DNA of 5,434 nucleotides from JAVVFH01 sp032250585 (lineage in GTDB: Bacteria; Pseudomonadota; Gammaproteobacteria; Xanthomonadales; SZUA-36): the NCBI GenBank assembly GCA_032250585.1, contig JAVVFH010000236.1, forward strand, positions 1 to 5,434, given 5' to 3'. Both the position numbers and the translations under genes were made by a program. Below, piece by piece: positions 1 through 5,241 of the stretch (position 1 is the stretch's first letter; every line of letters begins with the position of its first letter). The notes below the pieces were generated by a model. That model saw nothing but the letters and a program-made list of their open reading frames with translations. It had not been told where the DNA came from and ran no database searches.

Positions 1-378
1 GTTCGCATCGACCGGCAGCACGGTCAGCTCCCAGCCCTTAGCGGCCAGTTGCGCCATCGGCGCAGCCACCGCGGGGTGCTCGATGGCGCTGGTGACCAGG
101 TGCCGGCCGCGCCCGCTCAGCGCGCGCGCGACGCCCAGCACCGCGAGGTTGTTGGCCTCGGTGGCGCAGCCGGTAAAGATGATCTCCTCCGGCAAGGCGG
201 CGATCAGCGTCGCCACCTGGCTACGCGCCTTGCTCACGGCCTGCTGGGCGCGGCGGCCGTACACGTGGCTCGAGGAAGGATTACCGAAATGCAGGCGCAG
301 CCAGGGTTCGATCGCATCGGCGACCTCCGGCGCCACCGGCGTGGTGGCGTTGTAATCGAGGTACAGCGGATCCGTCAT
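1..378 (-). CDS. Cysteine desulfurase, NifS/IscS-like (N-terminal 126 residues)
   Basis: PLP-dependent class V aminotransferase-fold enzyme that would remove sulfur from L-cysteine, giving alanine and an enzyme-bound persulfide for Fe-S cluster or thio-cofactor synthesis in the cytoplasm. The minus-strand frame is open from the ATG at 376-378 to the window edge. It starts with the family hallmark LYLDYNATTP (residues 5-14), then FGNPSSSHVYGR (31-42), FTGCATEANNLA (68-79) and SAIEHPAV (97-104). By family alignment His101 should be the PLP-stacking histidine (His104 in IscS). The 70s motif reads TGCATE rather than the more common TSGATE. The catalytic lysine and the active-site cysteine loop lie outside the window, so activity cannot be confirmed, nor can NifS, IscS and other group members be separated. 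There is no clear Shine-Dalgarno directly before the ATG. A short in-frame ORF ending 6 nt upstream could couple its translation. It is probably the last visible gene of the operon with the DsrE-like and desaturase-like genes. Confidence 0.93.
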   Translation of the reverse strand, partial: MTDPLYLDYNATTPVAPEVADAIEPWLRLHFGNPSSSHVYGRRAQQAVSKARSQVATLIAALPEEIIFTGCATEANNLAVLGVARALSGRGRHLVTSAIEHPAVAAPMAQLAAKGWELTVLPVDAN

Positions 379-384
379 GCCGGC

Positions 385-456
385 TCAGCCCAGCGCCTGG
401 GTCAGGTCACCGGCGTGCACACAGCGCGTGGAAAGTTTCGGATCTTCGGTCTTCAA
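385..456 (-). CDS. Possible 23-codon leader or remnant ORF before the desulfurase
   Basis: A TTG codon at 454-456 is preceded at 8 nt by a GGGAG ribosome-binding site. It opens a 23-codon frame ending at a TGA (385-387), 6 nt before the desulfurase ATG and in the same frame. The peptide contains KLSTRCVHAGDL. This resembles the extreme N-terminus of Cys/Met-metabolism PLP enzymes (cystathionine gamma-synthase or O-succinylhomoserine sulfhydrylase type), where a TR-[AC]-[VI]-HAG motif is typical. It could be a translational-coupling leader, the remnant of a deleted gene, or chance. No other gene is visible in 379-496. The motif and the ribosome-binding site are read directly; the function is unknown. 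Confidence 0.3.
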   Translation of the reverse strand: MKTEDPKLSTRCVHAGDLTQALG

Positions 457-496
457 AGCAAGTTCTCCCGGCTGTTTGTGATTTTTGGCGGTTTGC

Positions 497-841
497 TCAG
501 AATACCAACACGTGCTCCGCCGCGAGCGTTCGCTCGGCCAGTTCGCTCATCGTGCTGCGCCGCGCGCCGTCGACGACCTCGTCATCGTTCAGCCCGCGCG
601 CGTCCATGCAGGTGCCGCACAGCAGCACTTCACCCTTGCGCGCCACGGCCTTCACCATCAATTCGAGATTGTAATAACCCTGTGGCACGTTTTGCCCGGT
701 CCTGGCGCAGCCCACCGCGTCGGCCATCAGAAAGACCTGGACGTCGGCGTCCCTGCCGGCCAGGGCCTTGGCCAGGCGCAGGCCGTTGTAGCTGCGCTCC
801 GTACCGTAGGGCGGATCGTTCAATATCAACAAAGTGGTCAT
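497..841 (-). CDS. DsrE-family sulfur-relay protein (114 aa)
   Basis: Small soluble protein of the DsrE/DsrF-like superfamily (also TusD- and YchN-like), whose members bind sulfur as a cysteine persulfide and pass it between proteins. The chain opens with a beta strand, TTLLILNDPPYG (2-13), followed by a helix with the typical NGLRLAKAL (19-27). A second strand follows (VQVFLMADAV, 34-43), and then the cysteine loop CGTCMDARGL (75-84). Cys78 in GTCMDARG is the expected sulfur-carrying residue; Cys75 and Cys45 are extra. The length is usual for the family. A TTG three codons earlier is possible, but GGAGG lies 10 nt before the ATG at 839-841 and only 2 nt before that TTG, so the ATG is preferred. 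The start is 5 nt after the desaturase-like stop, and its ribosome-binding site lies inside that gene, which indicates translational coupling. With the desulfurase downstream, a sulfur donor-carrier pair is plausible but not shown. Confidence 0.88.
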   Translation of the reverse strand: MTTLLILNDPPYGTERSYNGLRLAKALAGRDADVQVFLMADAVGCARTGQNVPQGYYNLELMVKAVARKGEVLLCGTCMDARGLNDDEVVDGARRSTMSELAERTLAAEHVLVF

Positions 842-846
842 GGTTC

Positions 847-1758
847 TCAATCCTCCGTGTGAACGATTCCGGTTTGCAGGGTAGGGGAGCCGTGAACGGC
901 AATCGGGGGCTCCCGGGCATCGCCTTCAGTCGCTCGTCGGCGGCTGGCGTCACCGCGCAGCGGCATCAGTAACAGCCCGGTCAGCCAGCTCACTTCGCGC
1001 GGCTCGCGCCAGCCGGGCAGACCGATAGTCATGCCTTCGTGTCCGCCGCGTGGTTGAGCGCGGTAGGTGCCAAGCAAGCGGTCCCACCAGGGCAGATTGA
1101 AACCGAAGTTCGAATTCATCTCGTCGGTTTCCACCGAGTGATGGACACGGTGCATGTCGGGCGTCACCACGAACCAGCGCAGCACTCTGTCGAGAGCGGC
1201 GGGCAGGCGCACGTTGGCGTGATTGAACATGGCGGTGGCGTTCAGCAGCACTTCGAAAACGATCACCGCGGCCACCGGTGGGCCGAGCACGACGATAGCG
1301 GAAAACTTGATCAACATCGAGAGGATGATTTCCAGTGGATGGAAACGGGCGCCGGTGGTCAGGTCGTAATCCGGATCGGCGTGGTGCACGCGGTGCAGCC
1401 GCCACAACAGTGGAATCGAATGCACCATCACGTGCTGCAGCCAGATGACGAAATCCAGCGCGGCCACGGCGATCACCAGCGCCAGCCAGAATGGCCATTC
1501 GAAATGGTTCAGCAAACCCCAGCCCTGGCGGGCTGCGAAAACCGCCATCCCGACCGCCGCGGCGGGAAAGAGCAAACGCAGCAGTACCGTGTTGAACACC
1601 ACCAAACCCAGGTTGTTGCCCCAGCGCATCATTTTGGAGAGCTTCAGTGCACGACGCGGCGCATACAGCTCCCAAAGGGCCATCACCGCGAAGACGCTGA
1701 GAAAGACACCCAGCCGTATGATCGATTCGTAGGTTATCAGCCAATCCGTTTCGTTCAT
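847..1758 (-). CDS. Sterol desaturase / fatty acid hydroxylase superfamily membrane protein
   Basis: Integral membrane di-iron oxygenase-type protein of 303 residues (PF04116-like). Hydrophobic segments lie near residues 15-32, 50-78, 88-108 and 146-176. The histidine clusters expected to bind the di-iron centre are present: HVMVH (109-113), HRVHH (122-126), His140 in RFHP, His180 in FNHAN, and HRVHH (203-207). The family hydroxylates or desaturates lipid substrates such as sterols, fatty acids or alkylglycerols; the substrate here cannot be told. After residue 265 there is a polar, arginine-rich tail of about 38 residues that looks poorly conserved. The start is the ATG at 1756-1758, with GGAG 10 nt upstream; a GTG two codons earlier (1762-1764) is possible but sits only 4 nt from that site. 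It is the first gene of the leftward operon, behind the promoter candidate at 1809-1837. Its association with two sulfur-relay genes is unusual. Confidence 0.9.
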   Translation of the reverse strand: MNETDWLITYESIIRLGVFLSVFAVMALWELYAPRRALKLSKMMRWGNNLGLVVFNTVLLRLLFPAAAVGMAVFAARQGWGLLNHFEWPFWLALVIAVAALDFVIWLQHVMVHSIPLLWRLHRVHHADPDYDLTTGARFHPLEIILSMLIKFSAIVVLGPPVAAVIVFEVLLNATAMFNHANVRLPAALDRVLRWFVVTPDMHRVHHSVETDEMNSNFGFNLPWWDRLLGTYRAQPRGGHEGMTIGLPGWREPREVSWLTGLLLMPLRGDASRRRATEGDAREPPIAVHGSPTLQTGIVHTED

Positions 1759-1803
1759 CCTCACTGCGCTCCGATGGTTCTGCCCTTGGCAGACTGTAAT
1801 AAA

Positions 1804-1825
1804 TATTCAATATAACATTTGAATA
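1804..1825. promoter_or_regulatory. AT-rich inverted repeat, candidate operator
   Basis: TATTCAA (1804-1810) and TTGAATA (1819-1825) form a perfect 7-bp inverted repeat with an 8-nt spacer. The repeat covers the -10 element of the leftward promoter candidate, a position expected for a repressor site. ArsR-family repressors typically bind AT-rich dyads of this scale, and the ArsR-rhodanese gene lies about 330 bp away, divergently oriented. Binding by that protein is inference. Confidence 0.4.
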
Positions 1826-1837
1826 ATCGCAGGTCGA
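1809..1837 (-). promoter_or_regulatory. Candidate sigma-70 promoter for the desaturase-DsrE-desulfurase operon
   Basis: On the minus strand TCGACC (1837-1832, 4 of 6 to TTGACA) is followed after 17 nt by TATATT (1814-1809, 5 of 6 to TATAAT). Transcription would begin near 1802, leaving a leader of about 45 nt before the ATG at 1758. The AT-rich patch stands out from the GC-rich surroundings. Confidence 0.45.
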
Positions 1838-1869
1838 TAGTATCGCTCGACTGCTCAAAAGTCCTTTCA

Positions 1870-1879
1870 CAAGGGCTGA
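1870..1879. repeat. Left copy of 10-bp target-site duplication
   Basis: CAAGGGCTGA is exactly repeated at 2051-2060. The two copies immediately flank the inverted-repeat element at 1880-2050, as expected for a duplication made on transposition. Confidence 0.75.
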
Positions 1880-1908
1880 CAGGGCAAATTTGTTCTACCA
1901 GAAGCACT

Positions 1909-1936
1909 GTCATTCCCGCGCAGGCGGGAATCCAGG
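1909..1936 (+). repeat. dRS3-like hairpin repeat, left copy
   Basis: The core ATTCCCGC-GCAG-GCGGGAAT (1912-1931) is an 8-bp perfect stem with a 4-nt loop. It fits the ATTCCC-N8-GGGAAT pattern of neisserial dRS3 repeats and related dispersed repeats in other proteobacteria. The 28-bp unit is repeated in inverse orientation at 1984-2011 with two differences. Confidence 0.75.
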
Positions 1937-1983
1937 AATTTCAATCCAATCCGCGGCTTGGCGAATCCAGCGGTGTTGTTGGA

Positions 1984-2011
1984 CCTGGATTTCCGCCTGC
2001 GCGGAAATGAC
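1984..2011 (-). repeat. dRS3-like hairpin repeat, right copy (inverted)
   Basis: The core ATTTCCGC-CTGC-GCGGAAAT (1989-2008) is again an 8-bp perfect stem with a 4-nt loop. Relative to the left copy, only the two bases that pair with each other differ, so the local hairpin is preserved. The two copies together can also form one long imperfect stem. Confidence 0.75.
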
Positions 2012-2050
2012 CGGAATTCAAGAAATTGGCGTGAGAACAAATTTGCCCTG

Positions 2051-2060
2051 CAAGGGCTGA
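2051..2060. repeat. Right copy of 10-bp target-site duplication
   Basis: CAAGGGCTGA is identical to 1870-1879 and adjoins the right terminal inverted repeat. The bases beyond each copy do not match, so the duplication is exactly 10 bp. Confidence 0.75.
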
Positions 2061-2093
2061 AGTGCCGGCTTGTGCCGCGCGTTACCTGCTGCG

Positions 2094-2111
2094 TATAATT
2101 GAAATTATAAT
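2094..2111 (+). promoter_or_regulatory. Promoter -10 region with palindromic operator for the ArsR-rhodanese gene
   Basis: TATAATTGAAATTATA (2094-2109) is a perfect 7-2-7 inverted repeat. It contains a consensus TATAAT at 2094-2099, and a second TATAAT follows at 2106-2111. Upstream -35 matches are weak: TTGTGC at 2070-2075 with an 18-nt spacer, and TTACCT at 2082-2087 for the second box. A dyad over the -10 box directly before an ArsR-family gene suggests autorepression. The translation start lies about 40 nt downstream. Confidence 0.5.
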
Positions 2112-2151
2112 CAAGTGACTGATTGAATGAGCTTAAGCGAGGTAACAGGCC

Positions 2152-2823
2152 ATGACAACCACCGGTACTGTCGACAATTTCAGGCATACGCTGTTCGATC
2201 AGTTTGCCCGTATCGGCAAAGCCCTTGGCCATGCCAATCGTCTGGAGCTGCTGGAGTTCCTCGCCCAGGGTGAGCGCAGCGTCGATGCGCTGGCCCGGGT
2301 ATCGGGATTGTCGGTAGCCAACACCTCGCAGCATCTGCAGCAATTGCGCCAGGCGGACCTGGTCGCTACACGCAAAGAAGGCAAGACCGTCTTTTATCGC
2401 GTGAGTGATCCGGATGTCGTGGCGCTGATCGACCAACTGCGTCGTGTCGCCGAGCGTCACCTCGCCAAGGTGGATCAATTGGTGAGCCGCTATCTGACGG
2501 TCAAAGACGGACTCGAGCCCCTGCCCGCGGCGGAACTGCTCGCCCGGGCACGCGATGGGCTGGTCACCGTCATCGATGTGCGCCCGGCTGAGGAATACCG
2601 GGACGGCCACCTGCCGGGTGCCGTCAGCATCCCGCTGGATGAACTCGAGAAGCATCTGCGTGAACTCGACCGCGACAAGGAAGTCATCGCCTATTGTCGC
2701 GGCCCCCATTGCGTCCTGGCCTTCGAAGCGGTCGCGCGCCTGCGCCGCAAGGGCTGGCAGGCCCGGCGCCTGCAGGACGGTTTCCCCGAGTGGCAAATGG
2801 CCGGCTTCCCGGTCGAACGGTAG
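2152..2823 (+). CDS. ArsR-family HTH regulator fused to a rhodanese domain
   Basis: Cytoplasmic one-component regulator of 223 residues. Residues 12-85 are an ArsR/SmtB winged helix: ALGHANRLELLEFL (24-37), a recognition helix around VANTSQHLQQLRQADLV (55-71), and a wing with GKTVFYRV (77-84). A helix at 88-115 could mediate dimerisation. Residues 125-222 are a rhodanese domain: VIDVRPAEEY (140-149), GHLPGAVSIP (152-161), and the active loop YCRGPHCVLA (181-190). Cys182 is the expected persulfide-bearing nucleophile. Cys182 and Cys187 are the only cysteines in the protein, and the ELCVCDL-type metal site of ArsR/SmtB is absent. Sensing of reactive or persulfide sulfur through the rhodanese loop is therefore more likely than metal sensing (inference). 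GAGG at 2139-2142 lies 9 nt before the ATG. The gene is divergent from the desaturase-DsrE-desulfurase operon, its probable target together with its own palindromic promoter. Confidence 0.93.
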   Translation: MTTTGTVDNFRHTLFDQFARIGKALGHANRLELLEFLAQGERSVDALARVSGLSVANTSQHLQQLRQADLVATRKEGKTVFYRVSDPDVVALIDQLRRVAERHLAKVDQLVSRYLTVKDGLEPLPAAELLARARDGLVTVIDVRPAEEYRDGHLPGAVSIPLDELEKHLRELDRDKEVIAYCRGPHCVLAFEAVARLRRKGWQARRLQDGFPEWQMAGFPVER

Positions 2824-2836
2824 CCCGCATCATTAT

Positions 2837-2860
2837 TCAGCCCGGACATCAGCCCGGACC
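2837..2860 (+). repeat. Two tandem 12-bp units
   Basis: TCAGCCCGGACA (2837-2848) is followed directly by TCAGCCCGGACC (2849-2860), 11 of 12 identical. It lies in the 152-nt gap between the regulator and the symporter genes. No strong terminator or promoter is seen in that gap. It may be simple slippage. Confidence 0.5.
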
Positions 2861-2975
2861 GGTCGCGTGCGCTTCAAAAAGGTCGGTACCGGTTAAAAGG
2901 CCTTAAAGTAAGGGCGTTTCAAGCGCGTTGGCAAAGTAACATAGCGATCGGGAACCTGGCATAGGAGAGGCTGGC

Positions 2976-3236
2976 ATGACTAAAAACCTGAGCAGACAAG
3001 CGTATTGGAGGAGAAACCTGAGGCTGGTGGCGATCTGCCTGAGCATCTGGTTCGTGGTTTCTTACGTGTTCGGAATCCTTCTGGTGGAACCACTGAACGC
3101 GATCAGCCTTGGGGGTTACCCGTTGGGTTACTGGTTCGCGCAGCAGGGTTCGATTTACGTATTCGTCGTGTTGATCTTTTTCTATGCCAGTCGCATGAAC
3201 AAGCTCGACCGCGAATTCGACGTTCACGAGGAATGA
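2976..3236 (+). CDS. DUF4212 small subunit of sodium:solute symporter
   Basis: Inner-membrane protein of 86 residues matching the small putative subunit found beside VC_2705-type SSS transporters (DUF4212, PF13937). There are two hydrophobic helices, about residues 16-38 and 57-72. The family-typical GGYPLGYWFAQQGS (46-59) lies between them, and FFYASRMNKLDREFDV (68-83) follows. The N-terminus is basic (RQAYWRRNLR, 7-16), which by the positive-inside rule suggests both termini are cytoplasmic. A strong AGGAG site (2963-2967) sits 8 nt before the ATG. The stop is 13 nt before the large-subunit GTG, so the two are almost certainly cotranscribed. The exact role of the small subunit is not established. 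The gene is probably not in the ArsR-rhodanese transcription unit, given the 152-nt gap, but read-through is possible. Confidence 0.9.
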   Translation: MTKNLSRQAYWRRNLRLVAICLSIWFVVSYVFGILLVEPLNAISLGGYPLGYWFAQQGSIYVFVVLIFFYASRMNKLDREFDVHEE

Positions 3237-3249
3237 CGGGGGATACGGG

Positions 3250-5031
3250 GTGGAACTTCAAACTTTGACCTATCTCGTCGTAGGCGCGACGTTTCTGATT
3301 TATATCGCGATTGCGATCTGGTCACGCGCTTCCACCACCGGTGAGTTTTACGTAGCCGGCACGGGTGTGCACCCGATCGCCAACGGCATGGCCACAGCGG
3401 CTGACTGGATGTCGGCGGCTTCCTTCATTTCGATGGCGGGCCTGATTGCCTTTCTGGGCTACGACGGGTCGGTGTACCTGATGGGCTGGACCGGCGGCTA
3501 TGTGCTGCTGGCACTGCTGCTGGCGCCTTACCTGCGCAAATTCGGCAAGTTCACGGTGCCCGAGTTCATCGGTGAGCGTTTCTATTCCAGGGGCGCCCGC
3601 CTGGTGGCGGTGATCTGCCTGGTCATCGCCTCCATCACCTACGTGATCGGGCAGATGAAAGGCGTCGGCGTGGCCTTCGGCCGCTTCCTGGAAGTGCCCT
3701 TCGAAGTCGGCGTGGGCGTGGGCATGGCCATCGTGTTCGCATACGCCGTGCTGGGCGGCATGAAGGGCATTACCTACACGCAGATCGCGCAATACTGCGT
3801 GCTGATCTTCGCCTATACGGTGCCGGCCATCTTCATCTCCCTGAACCTGACCGGCAACCCCGTTCCCCAGTTGGGGCTCGGCAGCCAGATGGCCGGCGAG
3901 TCGACGCTTTCCCTGCTCGACAAACTCGACCAGGTGGTGATCGATCTGGGCTTTGCCGCCTTTTCCGCGCAGAAGGGATCGACACTGAACATCTTCCTGT
4001 TGACCCTGTCGCTGATGATCGGCACCGCGGGCCTGCCGCACGTGATCGTGCGTTTCTTCACGGTTCCGAAGGTCTCGGATGCGCGATTGTCCGCCGGTTG
4101 GGCGCTGGTGTTCATCGCCATCCTCTACACCACCGCGCCGGCCGTGGGGGCCATGGCCCGCCTGAACCTGACGGAAACCATCCAGACCGGCCCGGTCGGC
4201 AGCGAGACGGGCAACCTGGCCTACGAGGATCGGCCTGACTGGTTCCGCAAATGGGAAACCACCGGTCTGCTGAAGTTCGAAGACAAGAACGCCGACGGCC
4301 GCATCCAGTACTACAACGACGCCAACGAGCAATTCGCCCAGCAGGCCGAGGTCTATGGCTGGGAAGGCAACGAAATGGTCACGGTCGACCGCGACATCAT
4401 GGTGCTGGCCAATCCGGAAATCGCCAATCTCCCGAACTGGGTCATCGCGCTGGTGGCCGCCGGCGGTATCGCGGCCGCGCTGTCGACGGCGGCGGGGCTG
4501 CTGCTGGCCATCTCCTCGGCGATCTCCCACGACGTCATCAAGGGCATGCTGATGCCCGCGATCTCCGAGAAAAAAGAGCTGCTCGCCAGCCGCATCGCCA
4601 TGGCCTTCGCGATCCTGGTGGCCGGTTACCTGGGGCTCAATCCGCCCGGTTTTGCCGCGCAGGTGGTGGCGCTGGCCTTCGGCCTCGCGGCCGCGTCGAT
4701 CTTCCCGGCGCTGATGATGGGCATCTTCAACAAGAAGATGAACCGCGACGGGGCCATCGCCGGTATGTTGACCGGTCTGCTAAGCACGCTGATCTACATT
4801 TTCTGGTTCAAAGGCTGGTTCTTCATCCCCGGCACCGAGATGCGGGCGAACACACCGGACAACTGGTTCATGGGCATTTCCACCGAGGCCTTCGGCGCCG
4901 TCGGCGCGTTGCTGAACTTTGTCGTGGCGGTCGCGGTGTCGAAAGTGACCTCGGCGCCGCCGGAGCACATCCAGCACCTGGTCGAAGAGATCCGTGTGCC
5001 GCGCGGAGCGGGTGTCGCGGCAGAGCACTGA
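3250..5031 (+). CDS. Sodium:solute symporter, SSS family, VC_2705-like
   Basis: Inner-membrane secondary transporter of 593 residues, expected to couple Na+ entry to uptake of a small organic solute. Acetate or another monocarboxylate is plausible by resemblance to ActP, but the substrate is unproven. About 13 membrane helices are visible. SSS landmarks are AADWMSAASFISMAG (50-64), LGGMKGITYTQIAQY (168-182), GTAGLPHVIVRFFTVP (258-273) and AALSTAAGLLLAISSAISHD (409-428). Between the helices near 281-301 and 396-425 lies a polar insertion of about 90 residues. It contains an EF-hand-like loop, DKNADGRIQYYN (345-356). The start is a GTG at 3250-3252; a GGGGGA site at 3238-3243 lies 6 nt upstream, and residue 2 onward gives a normal first helix. 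It is paired with the DUF4212 subunit. The C-terminal tail (about 567-593) is hydrophilic and short, with no sensor-kinase or other fused domain. Confidence 0.94.
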   Translation: MELQTLTYLVVGATFLIYIAIAIWSRASTTGEFYVAGTGVHPIANGMATAADWMSAASFISMAGLIAFLGYDGSVYLMGWTGGYVLLALLLAPYLRKFGKFTVPEFIGERFYSRGARLVAVICLVIASITYVIGQMKGVGVAFGRFLEVPFEVGVGVGMAIVFAYAVLGGMKGITYTQIAQYCVLIFAYTVPAIFISLNLTGNPVPQLGLGSQMAGESTLSLLDKLDQVVIDLGFAAFSAQKGSTLNIFLLTLSLMIGTAGLPHVIVRFFTVPKVSDARLSAGWALVFIAILYTTAPAVGAMARLNLTETIQTGPVGSETGNLAYEDRPDWFRKWETTGLLKFEDKNADGRIQYYNDANEQFAQQAEVYGWEGNEMVTVDRDIMVLANPEIANLPNWVIALVAAGGIAAALSTAAGLLLAISSAISHDVIKGMLMPAISEKKELLASRIAMAFAILVAGYLGLNPPGFAAQVVALAFGLAAASIFPALMMGIFNKKMNRDGAIAGMLTGLLSTLIYIFWFKGWFFIPGTEMRANTPDNWFMGISTEAFGAVGALLNFVVAVAVSKVTSAPPEHIQHLVEEIRVPRGAGVAAEH

Positions 5032-5241
5032 TTCACGCCGGCCCTTTTTTCGGCTTCGAATCGTGGCGCCGCGCAGCAGGAAACGTTTTTCTGACCCGGT
5101 GTTACGCCGGCAGAACCTGTTTCGACAGCACACGGATACAAGCTATGCCGCCGTTCAATGGGGTTCGGGCACTTCTGCTCCTGTCCCTGTGGCCGGGGCC
5201 GTTCCGACGAGACGCCGCCCCGACGACGCCGCTCCATGAGG

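Larger units (their letters stand above)
1880..2050. mobile_element. MITE-like non-autonomous element, 171 bp
   Basis: The ends are a perfect 17-bp terminal inverted repeat: CAGGGCAAATTTGTTCT at 1880-1896, and its reverse complement at 2034-2050. An exact 10-bp direct repeat flanks the element. The interior has no credible gene; it holds two 28-bp arms in inverted orientation (1909-1936 and 1984-2011) around a 47-bp core. Small size, intact ends, a target duplication and no transposase fit a miniature inverted-repeat transposable element mobilised in trans. From recall, ISAs1-family elements have CAGGG-type ends and 8-10 bp duplications, so that family is a candidate parent; this is not verified. 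The element lies between the divergent promoters of the sulfur operon and the ArsR-rhodanese gene. Translated frames across it give peptides such as VIPAQAGIQ and LDSRLRGND, a known signature of spurious ORFs over this type of repeat. Confidence 0.75.

Noticed and set aside
49..972. 307-codon plus-strand frame opposite the desulfurase and DsrE-like genes
   Set aside because: Low-complexity, Arg/Ala-rich translation antisense to two genes with clear family motifs; it exists because of high GC content.
1819..2010. 63-codon plus-strand frame containing VIPAQAGIQ
   Set aside because: It lies almost wholly over the mobile element and operator; the peptide is a known by-product of the hairpin repeat, with no ribosome-binding site.
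1909..2011. CRISPR-like repeats
   Set aside because: There are only two copies, in inverted orientation, inside an element with terminal repeats and a target duplication; there is no regular spacer array.
1867..2796. Long minus-strand frame of 309 codons across the regulator gene and the intergenic element
   Set aside because: It is antisense to the clear ArsR-rhodanese gene and runs through the repeat element, giving the LDSRLRGND peptide typical of spurious translations of this repeat.
2928..2942. Possible promoter before the DUF4212 gene (TTGGCA and TAACAT)
   Set aside because: The two boxes overlap in position instead of being 16-18 nt apart, and no sigma-54 GC element was found, so no promoter can be supported.
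3322..4530. 402-codon minus-strand frame inside the symporter gene
   Set aside because: His/Gln/Gly/Asp-rich shadow of a convincingly conserved membrane protein on the other strand.
5030..5062. Stem-loop with a T6 run just after the symporter stop, considered as a terminator
   Set aside because: The stem is only 5 + 4 bp with an internal mismatch, and the T run sits in the loop rather than after the stem, so it does not fit an intrinsic terminator.
4251..5144. Plus-strand frame overlapping the symporter 3' half
   Set aside because: Arg/Gly-rich out-of-frame translation of the symporter; only its last part, from the ATG at 5145, was considered separately.
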